A DNA stretch of 64,000 bases, taken from Sphingomonas_E sp042693015 (lineage in GTDB: Bacteria > Pseudomonadota > Alphaproteobacteria > Sphingomonadales > Sphingomonadaceae). The stretch's first letter is position 1. Each line of letters starts with the position of its first letter. The notes below the pieces were generated by a model, which saw only the letters and a program-made list of their open reading frames with translations, did not search any database and was not told the origin of the DNA. Positions 1-8,761 of this stretch are shown piece after piece. The translations under genes and the position numbers were made by a program. The stretch is from assembly GCF_042693015.1 (NCBI RefSeq), contig NZ_CP170544.1:5022001-5086000 (forward strand). The letters are read 5' to 3'.

Positions 1-23
1 ATCGCTGAGCCCACCATTCTATC

Positions 24-200
24 CTAATCTATTTCGTGGATCAGGGCCGTCCAATCTGATGGAAGGTCTGCGTTTCCCGGTTTGTAGGCTTTGCGCAACG
101 CATCTGCCACGCCCTGATACGCCTTTGGCGCCGCGGCGAACTCAGTCGTGATCTGCCGCAATGGCCTGTTCGTGCTGGATTGTTCACTTCGCAGTTTCAT
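24..200 (-). CDS. small hypothetical protein
   Basis: This is an unrecognised open frame that I start at the internal ATG at 200, giving 58 residues beginning MKLRSEQSS. An ATG at 257 would make it 77 residues, but that codon interlocks with the glnE ATG at 256 and leaves no room for promoters. The predicted protein looks alpha-helical, with a basic start and an acidic end, and has no signal peptide. The local DNA is clearly less GC-rich than glnE, which suggests separate origin or weak selection. It may be non-coding; I cannot assign a function. Confidence 0.3.
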   Translation of the reverse strand: MKLRSEQSSTNRPLRQITTEFAAAPKAYQGVADALRKAYKPGNADLPSDWTALIHEID

Positions 201-255
201 AATGGTTTGAACGCGCAAGCTACCCGGGAGTTGCGCCCATCTTGATAGTGTCGCC

Positions 256-2961
256 ATGCCGGCTATTCAGACTGGCATGAAAGTCACACCATCCGAAGCA
301 ATTGACCGTGCGCTTGCCCATGCGCCCTTCCTGCGCCGCGCCGCCGAACAGCGGCCCGAGATCGTCGCAAGGATCGCCGAAAGCGATGTAGCCGGCGCGC
401 TGGTGCTGTGCCCGGTCCATGATGAAACCGGTAATATCGGCCGCGCGCTCCGGCGCGAACGGCAGGGGCTTTCGCTCGCCGTGGCGCTCGCGGATCTCGC
501 CGGCCTGATGCCGCTGGAAGCGGTGGTGACGACGCTTTCTGACTTCGCCGACAGCGCGCTCGACCGCGCCGTTGCGGCCGCGATCGAGGAACGGACGCCG
601 GGCGAGGAACCGCGCGGCTTCGCGGTCCTTGCCCTCGGCAAGCATGGCAGCCGTGAGCTGAATTATTCGTCCGACATCGATCCGATCCTGATCTTCGATC
701 CCGAAACGCTGCCCCGGCGCGAACGGGACGAGCCGATCGAGGCGGCCGTCCGGATCGGCAAGCGCGTGGTCGAACTGCTCCAGGCCCGCGACGATGCCGG
801 CTATGTCTTTCGCGTCGATCTGCGGCTGCGCCCGTCGCCGGAAGCGACGCCGATCGTGCTGCCGGTCGAAGCCGCCATCTCTTATTATGAATCGAGCGCA
901 TTGCCGTGGGAACGCGCGGCCTTCATCCGCGCGCGTGCCGCGGCGGGGGACAAGGCGCTCGGCGAAAGCTTTCTATCGGCGATCCGCCCGTTCGTCTGGC
1001 GCCGCGCGCTCGATTATGGGGCGCTGCGCGAAATCCGCGGGCTTTCCCACCGCATCCGCGATCACCATTCGCAGGGCCAGCTCTTTGCCCCCGGTTTCGA
1101 CCTCAAGCGCGGTCGCGGCGGCATTCGCGAGATCGAATTCTTCGCGCAGATCCATCAGCTCATCCATGGCGGGCGGGAGCCCGCGCTGCGCGCGCCGGCG
1201 ACGCTCGACGCGCTGGCCGCGCTGGCGGCTGCCGGCCGCATCGACCCGGCCGAGGCCGAGACGCTGGCGGCCGCCTATCGGCTGGAACGCACGATCGAGC
1301 ACCGTTTGCAGATGGTCGAGGACCAGCAGACCCACAGCCTGCCGCGCCAGCCCGAGGCGCTCGACAATGTCGCGAAGCTGCACGGCCTCGCCGATGGCGA
1401 TGCGCTGCTCGATCTGCTCCGGCCCCACGTCACCGCGGTCGGCAATATCTATGACGGTCTCGACGAAGGTCGCTCCGAAGGCGTCTCGCACGATCCGTCG
1501 CTGGTCGATGCGGCACTCGCCGCGGCGGGCTTCCCTGATGTCGCGGCCGCACGCGCGCGGATCGAAGGCTGGCGGTCTGGCGGCCCGCGTCCGTTGCGCA
1601 CCCCGGCCGCGCGTGAAGCGCTGGAAGCCGTGCTGCCGGCGCTGATCACCGCGCTTGGCCAGGCGCCTGATCCCAACGGCGCGCTCAACCGCTTCGACGA
1701 CATCGTCTCCCGCCTGCCGAGCGCGATCAACCTGTTCCGGCTGCTGGAAGCTCGCCCGGCGCTCGCGCGGATGGTGGCCGACGTGCTCGTCCACGCCCCC
1801 ACGTTGGCCGACGCCCTCGGTCGCCGGCCGACCTTGCTTGACGGGCTGATCGACGCCAGCGCCTTCGATCCGCCGCCGGCCGTGCCTGTGCTGGCGGCTG
1901 AGCTCGGCCGTGCCGAGCAGGGTGACGATTATCAGATGCTGCTCGATCGCGCCCGCCAGCGCGTCGGCGAGAAGCGCTTTGCGCTGGGCGTCCAACTCGT
2001 CGAACGGGCGAGCGATCCCCTTGATGTCGCGTCCGGCTATGCGCGCGTGGCGGAGGCGGCACTGGTGGCACTCGCCGATGCCGCGGTGGCGGAGTTCGAG
2101 AGCGCGCATGGCCGTATCCCGGGTGACGGCCTCGTCATCCTCGCGCTCGGCCGGCTCGGCGGGGCGGCGCTCACCCATGCCTCCGATCTCGATCTCGTCT
2201 ATCTGTTCGACGGCGATCATCTCGCCGAATCCGATGGGCCGAAGCCGCTCGGCGCCACCCAATATTATAACCGGCTGGCCCAGCGGGTGACGGCGGCGCT
2301 CAGCGTCGCCACCGCCTCGGGGCCGCTCTACGAGGTTGATACCCGCCTCCGCCCGTCCGGCGCGCAGGGGCTGCTTGCCGTCTCGATCGAAAGCTTTGCC
2401 AAATATCAGCGCGAGAGCGCCTGGACCTGGGAGCATATGGCGCTCACCCGTGCGCGGCCCGTTTATGGCCGCGCGCAAGCGCGCGATGCGGTGACGGCGA
2501 TCATCGACGAGACGCTGCGGCGCCCGCGCGATCCCGAAACTCTGCTCGCTGACGCGATCAAGATGCGCGGCGACATGGCCAAGCATAAGCCGCCGTCCGG
2601 CCCGTTCGATGTGAAGCTGATCGAAGGCGGCCTGGTCGATTGCGAGTTCACCGTCCACGTCCAGCAGCTTCGCTTTGCCGTCGGCCTCGATCCGCGCCTG
2701 AACGTTGCCATTCCGATGCTGGCGGATGCGGGGCTGGTGTCGCCGGATTTGGCCGCGGCCCATGATCTGCTGACGCGGATGCTCGTCACTTTCCGCCTTG
2801 TCTCGCCCCAGGGGGGAGAGCCGATCCAGGTATCCCGCGCGCTGGTGGCGGAAGCCTGCGGTCAGGCCGATTGGCCGGCGTTGGTTGCGGCCTATGATGC
2901 CGCCCGCGCACGCGTGAGCGCAGAATGGGCGCGGGTTTCGGCCGGCGAGGCGATCGGCTAA
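256..2961 (+). CDS. glnE: bifunctional glutamine synthetase adenylyltransferase/deadenylylase
   Basis: GlnE adds AMP to, and removes it from, a tyrosine of glutamine synthetase in response to PII/PII-UMP, tuning ammonium assimilation in the cytoplasm. The 901-residue protein is full length for the family (about 950 in E. coli). Two nucleotidyltransferase domains are visible. The N-terminal adenylyl-removing domain has GSRELNYSSDID near residues 131-142. The C-terminal adenylylating domain has LGRLGGAALTHASDLD near residues 630-650. Each is followed by an arginine-rich helical region (RVDLRLRPS and EVDTRLRPSG). The start could be ATG 256 or ATG 277; neither has a strong Shine-Dalgarno sequence. 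The peroxiredoxin gene follows 25 bases downstream, so the two may be cotranscribed. Confidence 0.95.
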   Translation: MPAIQTGMKVTPSEAIDRALAHAPFLRRAAEQRPEIVARIAESDVAGALVLCPVHDETGNIGRALRRERQGLSLAVALADLAGLMPLEAVVTTLSDFADSALDRAVAAAIEERTPGEEPRGFAVLALGKHGSRELNYSSDIDPILIFDPETLPRRERDEPIEAAVRIGKRVVELLQARDDAGYVFRVDLRLRPSPEATPIVLPVEAAISYYESSALPWERAAFIRARAAAGDKALGESFLSAIRPFVWRRALDYGALREIRGLSHRIRDHHSQGQLFAPGFDLKRGRGGIREIEFFAQIHQLIHGGREPALRAPATLDALAALAAAGRIDPAEAETLAAAYRLERTIEHRLQMVEDQQTHSLPRQPEALDNVAKLHGLADGDALLDLLRPHVTAVGNIYDGLDEGRSEGVSHDPSLVDAALAAAGFPDVAAARARIEGWRSGGPRPLRTPAAREALEAVLPALITALGQAPDPNGALNRFDDIVSRLPSAINLFRLLEARPALARMVADVLVHAPTLADALGRRPTLLDGLIDASAFDPPPAVPVLAAELGRAEQGDDYQMLLDRARQRVGEKRFALGVQLVERASDPLDVASGYARVAEAALVALADAAVAEFESAHGRIPGDGLVILALGRLGGAALTHASDLDLVYLFDGDHLAESDGPKPLGATQYYNRLAQRVTAALSVATASGPLYEVDTRLRPSGAQGLLAVSIESFAKYQRESAWTWEHMALTRARPVYGRAQARDAVTAIIDETLRRPRDPETLLADAIKMRGDMAKHKPPSGPFDVKLIEGGLVDCEFTVHVQQLRFAVGLDPRLNVAIPMLADAGLVSPDLAAAHDLLTRMLVTFRLVSPQGGEPIQVSRALVAEACGQADWPALVAAYDAARARVSAEWARVSAGEAIG

Positions 2962-2986
2962 CGGAAGACATCCGAGGAGAAAGCAG

Positions 2987-3448
2987 ATGCTCAACGAAGG
3001 CGATCAGGCGCCCAACGTCACGCTCCAGATGTCCGATGGCAGCATGAAGCAGTTCGCCGAACTGGTGAAGCCGCTGGTCCTCTATTTCTATCCGAAGGAC
3101 GATACACCAGGCTGCACGACCGAGGCCCAGGCCTTCACCACGCTTGCCGGCGATTTCGCCAAGGCCGGTGTTGGTATCCTTGGCGTCTCGAAGGACACAT
3201 CAGCCAAGCATCAGAAGTTCGCCGCCAAATATGATCTCAAGGTCGATCTGGCGACCGATGCGGACGACAGCGTCTGCGAAGCCTTCGGCACCTGGGTCGA
3301 AAAGTCGCTTTATGGCCGGCAATATATGGGCATCGAACGGGCGACCTTCCTGATCGGCAAGGACGGCCGCGTCGCGCGCATCTGGCGCAAGGTGAAGGTG
3401 AAGGGCCATGCCGAGGAGGTGTTGAAGGCCGCCCAAGCGCTGACGTGA
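2987..3448 (+). CDS. bcp: thioredoxin-dependent peroxiredoxin (PrxQ/Bcp)
   Basis: This is a cytoplasmic thiol peroxidase that reduces hydrogen peroxide and organic hydroperoxides using thioredoxin. It has 153 residues, the usual length. The catalytic signature YPKDDTPGCTTEAQ carries the peroxidatic cysteine at position 43. The resolving cysteine found five residues later in E. coli Bcp is replaced by alanine. Another cysteine at position 96 (DDSVCEAFGTW) sits where the second PrxQ subclass, known from Xanthomonas and Xylella, has its resolving cysteine. An atypical two-cysteine mechanism is therefore likely. A GAGGAGAAA ribosome site precedes ATG 2987. The stop codon shares a base with the next gene's ATG, so the two are translationally coupled. 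Confidence 0.93.
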   Translation: MLNEGDQAPNVTLQMSDGSMKQFAELVKPLVLYFYPKDDTPGCTTEAQAFTTLAGDFAKAGVGILGVSKDTSAKHQKFAAKYDLKVDLATDADDSVCEAFGTWVEKSLYGRQYMGIERATFLIGKDGRVARIWRKVKVKGHAEEVLKAAQALT

Positions 3449-4281
3449 TGCAGAGCGTTGCCGAAGCCGTTCGCCGCGTCCTCGATACGGCGGACCCGCG
3501 CGCCAAGGTCAAGGCGGCGCGGGCCGCCGCGCGGGACTGGCGGCTCGGCCGGCTCACCCATGAATTTGCTGTTGCCATGCCCGATCGCCCGGCCCGCGGT
3601 GATCGGCCGGAGCTGCTGCCGCCGTCGCGTATGCGCAAGCGGGGCAGGGCGGGAAGTCTCCGCACGCGGATCGCGATGCTCCATGCGCTTGCCCATATCG
3701 AACATAGCGCGATCGATCTCGCCGCGGACATTATCGGCCGCTTCGGTGCCGATTTCCCGCGGTCTTTCGTCGATGACTGGATGGAGGTGCTGGCGGAAGA
3801 GGCAATGCATTTTGCCATCGTCGCGCGCCGCCTACGGACGCTGGGCGCTACCTATGGCGATCTGCCCGCGCATGACGGATTGTGGGAGGCGGCGGAGGAA
3901 ACCGCGCATGATCCGCTCGCCCGCTTGGCAGTGGTGCCGATGGTGCTGGAGGCGCGGGGGCTGGATGTCACCCCGGCGATGATCGAACGCTTTACCGCGG
4001 TCGACGATCTCGCTTCAGCGCGCGTGCTCCAGCGCATCCTCAACGATGAAGTGGGCCATGTCGCGACGGGTGTCAGATGGTTCGAATCCTGCTGTCAAGC
4101 GCAGGGATTCGATGCGCCTGCGCAGTGGCGGAAGCTTGTCGGCACGCATTTTCGCGGCAACCTGAAGCCTCCATTCAACGACTCAGCGCGCGACTCAGCC
4201 GGCCTAACTCAGGAATTCTACCTAAGGCTTGCCGAACCCGATTCACCTTTCCAGAACACGCTACGCACCTTCGCGGACTGA
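3448..4281 (+). CDS. DUF455 ferritin-like protein
   Basis: This 277-residue protein belongs to the DUF455 family, a predicted four-helix ferritin-like fold that may bind a di-metal centre; the substrate is unknown. Candidate metal ligands are in AHIEHSAIDLA (about residues 80-90), in EEAMHFAIVARRL (about 115-127) and in NDEVGHVATGVRW (about 199-211), with the Glu/His spacing of ferritin-like proteins. ATG 3448 overlaps the TGA of the peroxiredoxin (TGATG); a GTG three bases earlier is possible. Coupling to a peroxidase gene suggests a role in oxidative stress or metal handling, but that is inference. Confidence 0.85.
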   Translation: MQSVAEAVRRVLDTADPRAKVKAARAAARDWRLGRLTHEFAVAMPDRPARGDRPELLPPSRMRKRGRAGSLRTRIAMLHALAHIEHSAIDLAADIIGRFGADFPRSFVDDWMEVLAEEAMHFAIVARRLRTLGATYGDLPAHDGLWEAAEETAHDPLARLAVVPMVLEARGLDVTPAMIERFTAVDDLASARVLQRILNDEVGHVATGVRWFESCCQAQGFDAPAQWRKLVGTHFRGNLKPPFNDSARDSAGLTQEFYLRLAEPDSPFQNTLRTFAD

Positions 4282-4365
4282 GCACCCGTCGAAGTCAGCG
4301 CCAGTAAATAACTCCTCGGGTCGTGTTCCAGGAGTTCAAACCCACCAGGTCGCCGGGGGATTTGA

Positions 4366-5523
4366 ATGTCAGTTGTCGTGCACCCGCTCAACGCGGGGCT
4401 ATTTGGAAGGTTCCGGGGCGCGCTGCGCCCCCGCGATCTCTTCCTTCATGATGGGTCGAGCCTCCGTCGGGTGCGTTTGTGCACCCGTCGTCAGCTTTCG
4501 ATTCTCTCGGCGGCCGTCATCCTGCTCGCCTGGGCCGCCATCGCCACCGTCCAGGCCTTCACCGCCACCGTTGCCACGCCAGCTGCCGATGTCGCGCAGA
4601 TGGAGCGCAAGGTAGCGAAGATGCAGGCCGAATATGCGGCGATGAAGCGCGATGCGCTCGCCCAGGCCGCCCGCATCGAACAGCGCCAGGCTTTCCTGTC
4701 CGCGCTGGTGGAAGGCAAGGCCGACGCCAAGACGCTCGCTGCCATGGTCCCCGGCGATCTGCCGGAAACCGCGGTGACGCCGCTGACAGCGCCTTATGCG
4801 CGCGTCGCGATGCAGCAGGATGCCCTGGCCGATAAGGCGCTGGCCGCCACCGAAGATCGCTATCGCAACACCACTGCTGCGCTCCGCCGTCTCGGCGTCG
4901 ATGCGCGCCGCTTCCACGGCAGCCGCGGTCTGGCGATGGGCGGCCCTTATGAGCCGGTTACCAAGGCCAATCTCTCCGACGACGCCGACCCGCAATATCG
5001 CGCGCTCTTCCTCTCCTGGAAGAAGATGGACCAGATCCAGCGCGAAGTGATCTCGGTTCCGTCTGCCCGCCCGCTCGCGGACAAGCATATTTCCTTCACC
5101 AGCGGCTATGGCGTCCGTTCCGATCCGTTCCGCGGCGGTGCAGCGATGCACGCCGGCATCGATCTCGCCGGCCCGATCGGCACGCCGATCTATGCCACCG
5201 CCGACGGCCTGGTCGGGCGCGCCCAATGGGCCAGCGGTTACGGCAATCTGGTCGAGTTGAACCATGGCAAGGGCATCCAGACCCGCTACGGCCATCTCTC
5301 GCAGATCCTCGTGAAGGCCGGCCAGCGCGTGAAGCGCGGCGACCTGATCGCCAAAATGGGTTCCACCGGCCGTTCGACCGGCAGCCACCTCCATTATGAG
5401 GTCCGCCTCGATGGCCGCGCAGTGAACCCGATCCCGTTCCTGCAGTCGTCCGATTATCTGCTCGCCATGCAGAACCGCGGCGGCGACCGCCAGGTCGCGC
5501 TCGGCGGCCCCGACGCAAACTGA
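4366..5523 (+). CDS. M23 family murein endopeptidase, membrane anchored
   Basis: This 385-residue protein is a LytM/M23 zinc metallopeptidase that would cut peptidoglycan cross-links in the periplasm. A cytoplasmic N-terminus of about 45 residues is followed by one membrane segment (ILSAAVILLAWAAIATVQAF) and a coiled coil rich in Ala, Glu, Lys and Gln (about residues 75-110). The peptidase domain fills the C-terminal 130 residues. The zinc-binding and catalytic motifs are present: HAGIDLAGPIG and, near the end, GSHLHYEVRLDG. Similar proteins act in cell division and envelope maintenance. A strong rho-independent terminator follows at 5548. Confidence 0.9.
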   Translation: MSVVVHPLNAGLFGRFRGALRPRDLFLHDGSSLRRVRLCTRRQLSILSAAVILLAWAAIATVQAFTATVATPAADVAQMERKVAKMQAEYAAMKRDALAQAARIEQRQAFLSALVEGKADAKTLAAMVPGDLPETAVTPLTAPYARVAMQQDALADKALAATEDRYRNTTAALRRLGVDARRFHGSRGLAMGGPYEPVTKANLSDDADPQYRALFLSWKKMDQIQREVISVPSARPLADKHISFTSGYGVRSDPFRGGAAMHAGIDLAGPIGTPIYATADGLVGRAQWASGYGNLVELNHGKGIQTRYGHLSQILVKAGQRVKRGDLIAKMGSTGRSTGSHLHYEVRLDGRAVNPIPFLQSSDYLLAMQNRGGDRQVALGGPDAN

Positions 5524-5547
5524 AATCCCAAAAGGGAGAGGAGGAGG

Positions 5548-5580
5548 GCCGCCGGCACCAGTTGCCGGCGGCTCTTTTCA
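5548..5580 (+). terminator. rho-independent terminator after the M23 peptidase gene
   Basis: A perfect 10-base stem (GCCGCCGGCA paired with TGCCGGCGGC) encloses a five-base loop and is followed by TCTTTTCATT. It ends the peptidase transcript immediately before the iron-sulfur carrier gene. Confidence 0.85.
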
Positions 5581-5596
5581 TTCCTATCTGGTGGAT

Positions 5597-5932
5597 ATGA
5601 GCGAAATGCCCTCCGTCGACATCACGCCCGCCGCCGCCGCCCGCGTCACCGCGATCGCCGCGCGCCAGGGCAAGCCCGCGATCCTGCGCCTTGCCGTCGA
5701 TGGCGGCGGCTGCGCGGGGTTCCAGTATCGCTTCGGCCTCGCCGATGCGGCCGATGCGGATGACGCGATCACGGAACGCGACGGCGCCACGCTCATCGTC
5801 GATCCGATGAGCCTCGACCTCTTGGCCGGCAGTGCCGTCGATTATGTCGAGTCGCTGGGTGGTGCAGCCTTCCGCGTCACCAATCCCAATGCGGCCTCGG
5901 GCTGCGGCTGCGGGTCCAGTTTCTCGGTCTGA
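5597..5932 (+). CDS. HesB/IscA-family iron-sulfur cluster carrier
   Basis: This is a 111-residue A-type carrier that accepts Fe-S clusters from the SUF/ISC scaffold and passes them to apoproteins. The three family cysteines are present: one in GGGCAGFQY (about residue 38) and two in the C-terminal CGCGSSF. ATG 5597 is preferred over the GTG at 5591. The sequence is closest in layout to ErpA/IscA, but I cannot choose between them, so no symbol is given. It is separated from its left neighbour by a terminator and lies 40 bases before exonuclease III. Confidence 0.9.
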   Translation: MSEMPSVDITPAAAARVTAIAARQGKPAILRLAVDGGGCAGFQYRFGLADAADADDAITERDGATLIVDPMSLDLLAGSAVDYVESLGGAAFRVTNPNAASGCGCGSSFSV

Positions 5933-5972
5933 TCCGTTTCCTTCCTGAGTTCCTGCCTCTAAGGTCGCGCCC

Positions 5973-6749
5973 ATGAAGATCGCGACCTTCAATATTAACG
6001 GCATCAAGGCCCGTGGCCCCCGTCTCCTCGAATGGCTGGAGGAGACGAAGCCTGACATCGCCTGCCTGCAGGAGATCAAGACCTCGGACGAAACCTTCCC
6101 CGAAGCGGATATCCGCGCGGCGGGCTATGGCGCGATCTGGCATGGGCAGAAGGGCTTCAACGGCGTCGCCATCCTCGCCCGCGGGGTTGATCCGGTCGAG
6201 CGCCAGCGCGGCCTGCCCGACGATCCCGATCCCTCGCACAGCCGCTATCTCGAAGCCGAGGTGAACGGCCTGATCGTCGCATCCATCTACCTGCCCAACG
6301 GCAATCCGCAGCCGGGGCCGAAATTCGATTACAAGCTCGCCTGGATGGAACAGCTCCGCCGCCACGCCGCCGGTTTGTTTACCAGCGAGACGCCCGTGGT
6401 GCTGGCCGGCGACTATAACGTCATCCCGACCGACCTGAAGGATGACGTCTTCTCGCCCACCGCGATGGCGAATGATGCGCTGACGCAGCCCGAAAGCCGC
6501 GCCGCGCTCCGCGCGATCGTCAATCAGGGCTGGACCGACGCGATCCGCGCCATCCATCCTTCGGGCGAGGTCTATACCTTCTGGGACTATCAGGCCGGCG
6601 CCTGGCAACGCGACGCGGGCTTCCGCATCGACCATCTCCTGCTCAGCCCCGTCGCGGCCGATCGCCTCGTCAATGCCGGCGTGGACAAGGAATATCGCGG
6701 TCGGGAAAAGGCCAGCGACCACGCGCCGACCTGGGTGGTGCTGCGCTAA
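5973..6749 (+). CDS. xth: exodeoxyribonuclease III
   Basis: This 258-residue enzyme is an AP endonuclease and 3'-5' exonuclease of the exonuclease III family, acting in base-excision repair. The endonuclease/exonuclease/phosphatase fold motifs appear in order: FNINGIKAR at the start, the metal-binding glutamate in LQEIKT, GDYNVIPTDL in the middle, and near the end IDHLLLS and KASDHAPTW with the catalytic Asp-His pair. The length is normal. A REP-like element follows it. Confidence 0.95.
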   Translation: MKIATFNINGIKARGPRLLEWLEETKPDIACLQEIKTSDETFPEADIRAAGYGAIWHGQKGFNGVAILARGVDPVERQRGLPDDPDPSHSRYLEAEVNGLIVASIYLPNGNPQPGPKFDYKLAWMEQLRRHAAGLFTSETPVVLAGDYNVIPTDLKDDVFSPTAMANDALTQPESRAALRAIVNQGWTDAIRAIHPSGEVYTFWDYQAGAWQRDAGFRIDHLLLSPVAADRLVNAGVDKEYRGREKASDHAPTWVVLR

Positions 6750-6766
6750 CCGCCCCATAACCAAGG

Positions 6767-6869
6767 GTCATGCTGAACTTGTTTCAGCATCCATATGGAA
6801 CGTCGCAGAGCCGAATCGTGCCCTCTGGGAGCGGGGCTCGCATGGATGCTGAAACAAGTTCAGCATGAC
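6767..6869. repeat. REP/BIME-like double hairpin 1
   Basis: Two 27-base arms (6767-6793 and 6843-6869) are perfect inverted copies of each other, separated by 49 bases. Each arm is itself a hairpin, TGCTGAA-CTTG-TTTCAGCA, flanked by GTCA and TCCA. It lies between the convergent xth and cyclophilin genes, where it could also stop transcription from both sides. Confidence 0.85.
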
Positions 6870-6905
6870 GACGGAATGATGGGGAACGCTGGCAGGCCGC
6901 AGCCT

Positions 6906-7511
6906 TCACTTCACCCGGCGCGCGGTGACGATCTTGATCGGGTCGATGATCGACTGGCCCTTGGTCGTCACCGAATAGCCGCCGGGATGGGTCGGCGCGG
7001 CGAGGATCTTGCGGACGACCGCCATTCCGCTCACGACATGGCCGAACGCGGCATAGCCGACGCTGCCGTCGCGCGCATCAAGCCCCGGCGCCGGCCCCAC
7101 CGTGATGAAGAATTCGCCCATCGCCGTGCCCGGATCGTTGCGCGCCATCGAAAGCGTGCCATCGACATGGCGAAGCCCGGTCTGCGATGTCGGCTCATGC
7201 GCGATCGGCAGGAAGGCGCGCGTCATCCGCCGGTTGATGCCGCCCTGGACAAGCCCGTAGCCCGACCCGTTCTTCGCCCGTGCAGCGCGGTAGAATGTGG
7301 TGTCGTCGAACCTCTTGCTGTCCACATACCGCAGGAAGTTGGCCGAGCTGATCGGCGCGCGCTTTGTTTCCAGCGCGACGACGATCGGCCCCGCGCTCGT
7401 TTCGAGTCGCACGAGCACCAGTCCGCTCGTGGCAGCGGGGGCCTTGGCGATGCCGGGGGAGGATAGCGCACCCAGAAAAGCGAGCACGAGGAACAGGAAA
7501 CGCGGAATCAT
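6906..7511 (-). CDS. cyclophilin-type peptidyl-prolyl isomerase, periplasmic
   Basis: This 201-residue protein has an N-terminal signal peptide (cleavage after about residue 23, ending SSPGIAKA) and a cyclophilin domain, so it probably helps fold exported proteins. Family motifs include TSAGPIVVALE, ANFLRYVDS, the catalytic arginine region DDTTFYRA, and LSMARNDPGTAMGEFFI followed by YAAFGHVVSGM. The usual FHRVI pentapeptide is altered to FYRAA and followed by an expanded loop, placing it among the divergent bacterial secreted cyclophilins. It appears to be a single-gene unit. Confidence 0.9.
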   Translation of the reverse strand: MIPRFLFLVLAFLGALSSPGIAKAPAATSGLVLVRLETSAGPIVVALETKRAPISSANFLRYVDSKRFDDTTFYRAARAKNGSGYGLVQGGINRRMTRAFLPIAHEPTSQTGLRHVDGTLSMARNDPGTAMGEFFITVGPAPGLDARDGSVGYAAFGHVVSGMAVVRKILAAPTHPGGYSVTTKGQSIIDPIKIVTARRVK

Positions 7512-7634
7512 TCCCCGTTCCTAACGCAAAGTGATGGCGAGTCATCACCTTCTCGAAAGCGTGCCGGCCTCACGCAACCTCTTCTTGCAGACCGTTACGG
7601 CTGCGCGCACACTGGCTCGTCTGACAGGCATCAG

Positions 7635-8270
7635 GTGACGCGGAGCGGAACTCAATTGACCGACCGGGGCACATTGCGGGCAACCATCGATGCACTTCAT
7701 TCTAACGTCGCCGTGCTCAATGCTACCGGGGTCATCGTCGCCGTGAATGATCGCTGGCTTCGCTTCGGGCGGCAGCGGCAAGCGCCTTCCGATTTCGTCG
7801 GCGCCAATTATCTCGAAGCGTGCGCAAGGGCGGCCACCCATGGCGACAAGATTGCGGCGCGCGTCGTAAACGGGCTCAGGAACCTGTTGGACGGACGCAT
7901 TGAAACATTCGGCCTGGCCTATCATTGCGGCGATCGCACCTTCCGGTTGAGGGCGCGGCATATCGATGCGCCGCATCACCGTATCATCGTCGCGCATGAA
8001 GATATCACGGCGCTGTTGCGGGCACGGCGCGAACGCAATCATACGCTACGCCTGCTGGGCCAGACCCGGCTAAATTATGCCCAGCGTTCCGATCATATCT
8101 ATGAGGAGCTCGGTCAGCGCCTTGCCGCCATTTCGCTCGCCGCGCAGGCGCTGGAGCAGGGCGCCAACATCGCCAATGCCGTGGCAGTGATCCGCATGGC
8201 TGTAGAGGAAGCACGGCGCGAAGTGCAGTTGCTCCGCTATCATGGCGAACCTGATTCCGACGAAGTCTGA
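7635..8270 (+). CDS. PAS-domain protein with degenerate HisKA_3-like dimerisation helix
   Basis: This 211-residue soluble protein begins with a PAS domain (about residues 12-125: VAVLNATGVIVAVNDRW, FVGANYLEAC and the closing IIVAHEDITALLRARRE). A helical segment then resembles the dimerisation/phosphoacceptor helix of HisKA_3 kinases: IYEELGQRLAAISLAAQALE. In active kinases this reads roughly IHDELGQRL; here the histidine is replaced by Tyr156. No ATP-binding domain follows. It may therefore sense a ligand and act through protein contacts, not phosphorylation. The GTG at 7635 is used as start; TTG 7656, with GGAG upstream, is an alternative. Confidence 0.7.
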   Translation: MTRSGTQLTDRGTLRATIDALHSNVAVLNATGVIVAVNDRWLRFGRQRQAPSDFVGANYLEACARAATHGDKIAARVVNGLRNLLDGRIETFGLAYHCGDRTFRLRARHIDAPHHRIIVAHEDITALLRARRERNHTLRLLGQTRLNYAQRSDHIYEELGQRLAAISLAAQALEQGANIANAVAVIRMAVEEARREVQLLRYHGEPDSDEV

Positions 8271-8275
8271 GCGCC

Positions 8276-8758
8276 TCAGATCGACAGAATGCGGATAGAG
8301 TCCAGCCCAGCCGCGCCGGCCGCACTCAGCGCCTCCTCCACCGAAGCGGCCCCCATCGCGGCGTCCCGCGCAACGAGATCATAGCCTGCGGGCGTGAACC
8401 ATGTCCGCTCGAACGCGATGAACATCCATTCGCCGCCGGCATCGAGATGGCGGATGCTCCAGCGGCTGGAAAAGGGCGTCAGCAATCCGGACCCGCGCCA
8501 CAGAAAATGGCGGTTGGTCGCATCGCTCGGAAAGTCGAAACCGCGCACTACGCGCTCGCGCGCGGCTTGCTCGTATCGAACCTCATCGATCAGCCCGGAC
8601 CGTAAACGACGATTGCCAGGCGCGTAATTGAGCGTCGGACGGTGTCGCTTGCCGTCGAGCCACATCGGGAAACTGGTCGCGCGGATGAACCAGCTGCCTG
8701 CGATCGCATCCAGCGGCAATCCGGTTTCCTGATCGGGTTCCCGGATGGCCGCCGGCAT
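8276..8758 (-). CDS. lipocalin-like hypothetical protein
   Basis: This 160-residue protein has no clear signal peptide. Near the N-terminus the motif AGSWFIRATSFPMW looks like the Gly-x-Trp signature that opens a lipocalin-type beta barrel, and the rest alternates aromatic and charged residues as expected of beta strands (for example RWSIRHLDAGGEWMFIAFERTW). Its ATG lies three bases after the stop of the acyltransferase gene, so it is the last gene of a three-gene operon. A lipid-binding or lipid-modifying accessory role would suit that context, but this is inferred only from position and a weak motif. Confidence 0.6.
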   Translation of the reverse strand: MPAAIREPDQETGLPLDAIAGSWFIRATSFPMWLDGKRHRPTLNYAPGNRRLRSGLIDEVRYEQAARERVVRGFDFPSDATNRHFLWRGSGLLTPFSSRWSIRHLDAGGEWMFIAFERTWFTPAGYDLVARDAAMGAASVEEALSAAGAAGLDSIRILSI

Positions 8759-8761
8759 GGA

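Noticed and set aside
4077..4096. T-arm-like sequence GGTTCGAATCC resembling a tRNA 3' half
   Set aside because: It falls inside the conserved coding sequence of the DUF455 gene (residues VRWFESCC), and I could not find matching acceptor, D or anticodon arms around it.
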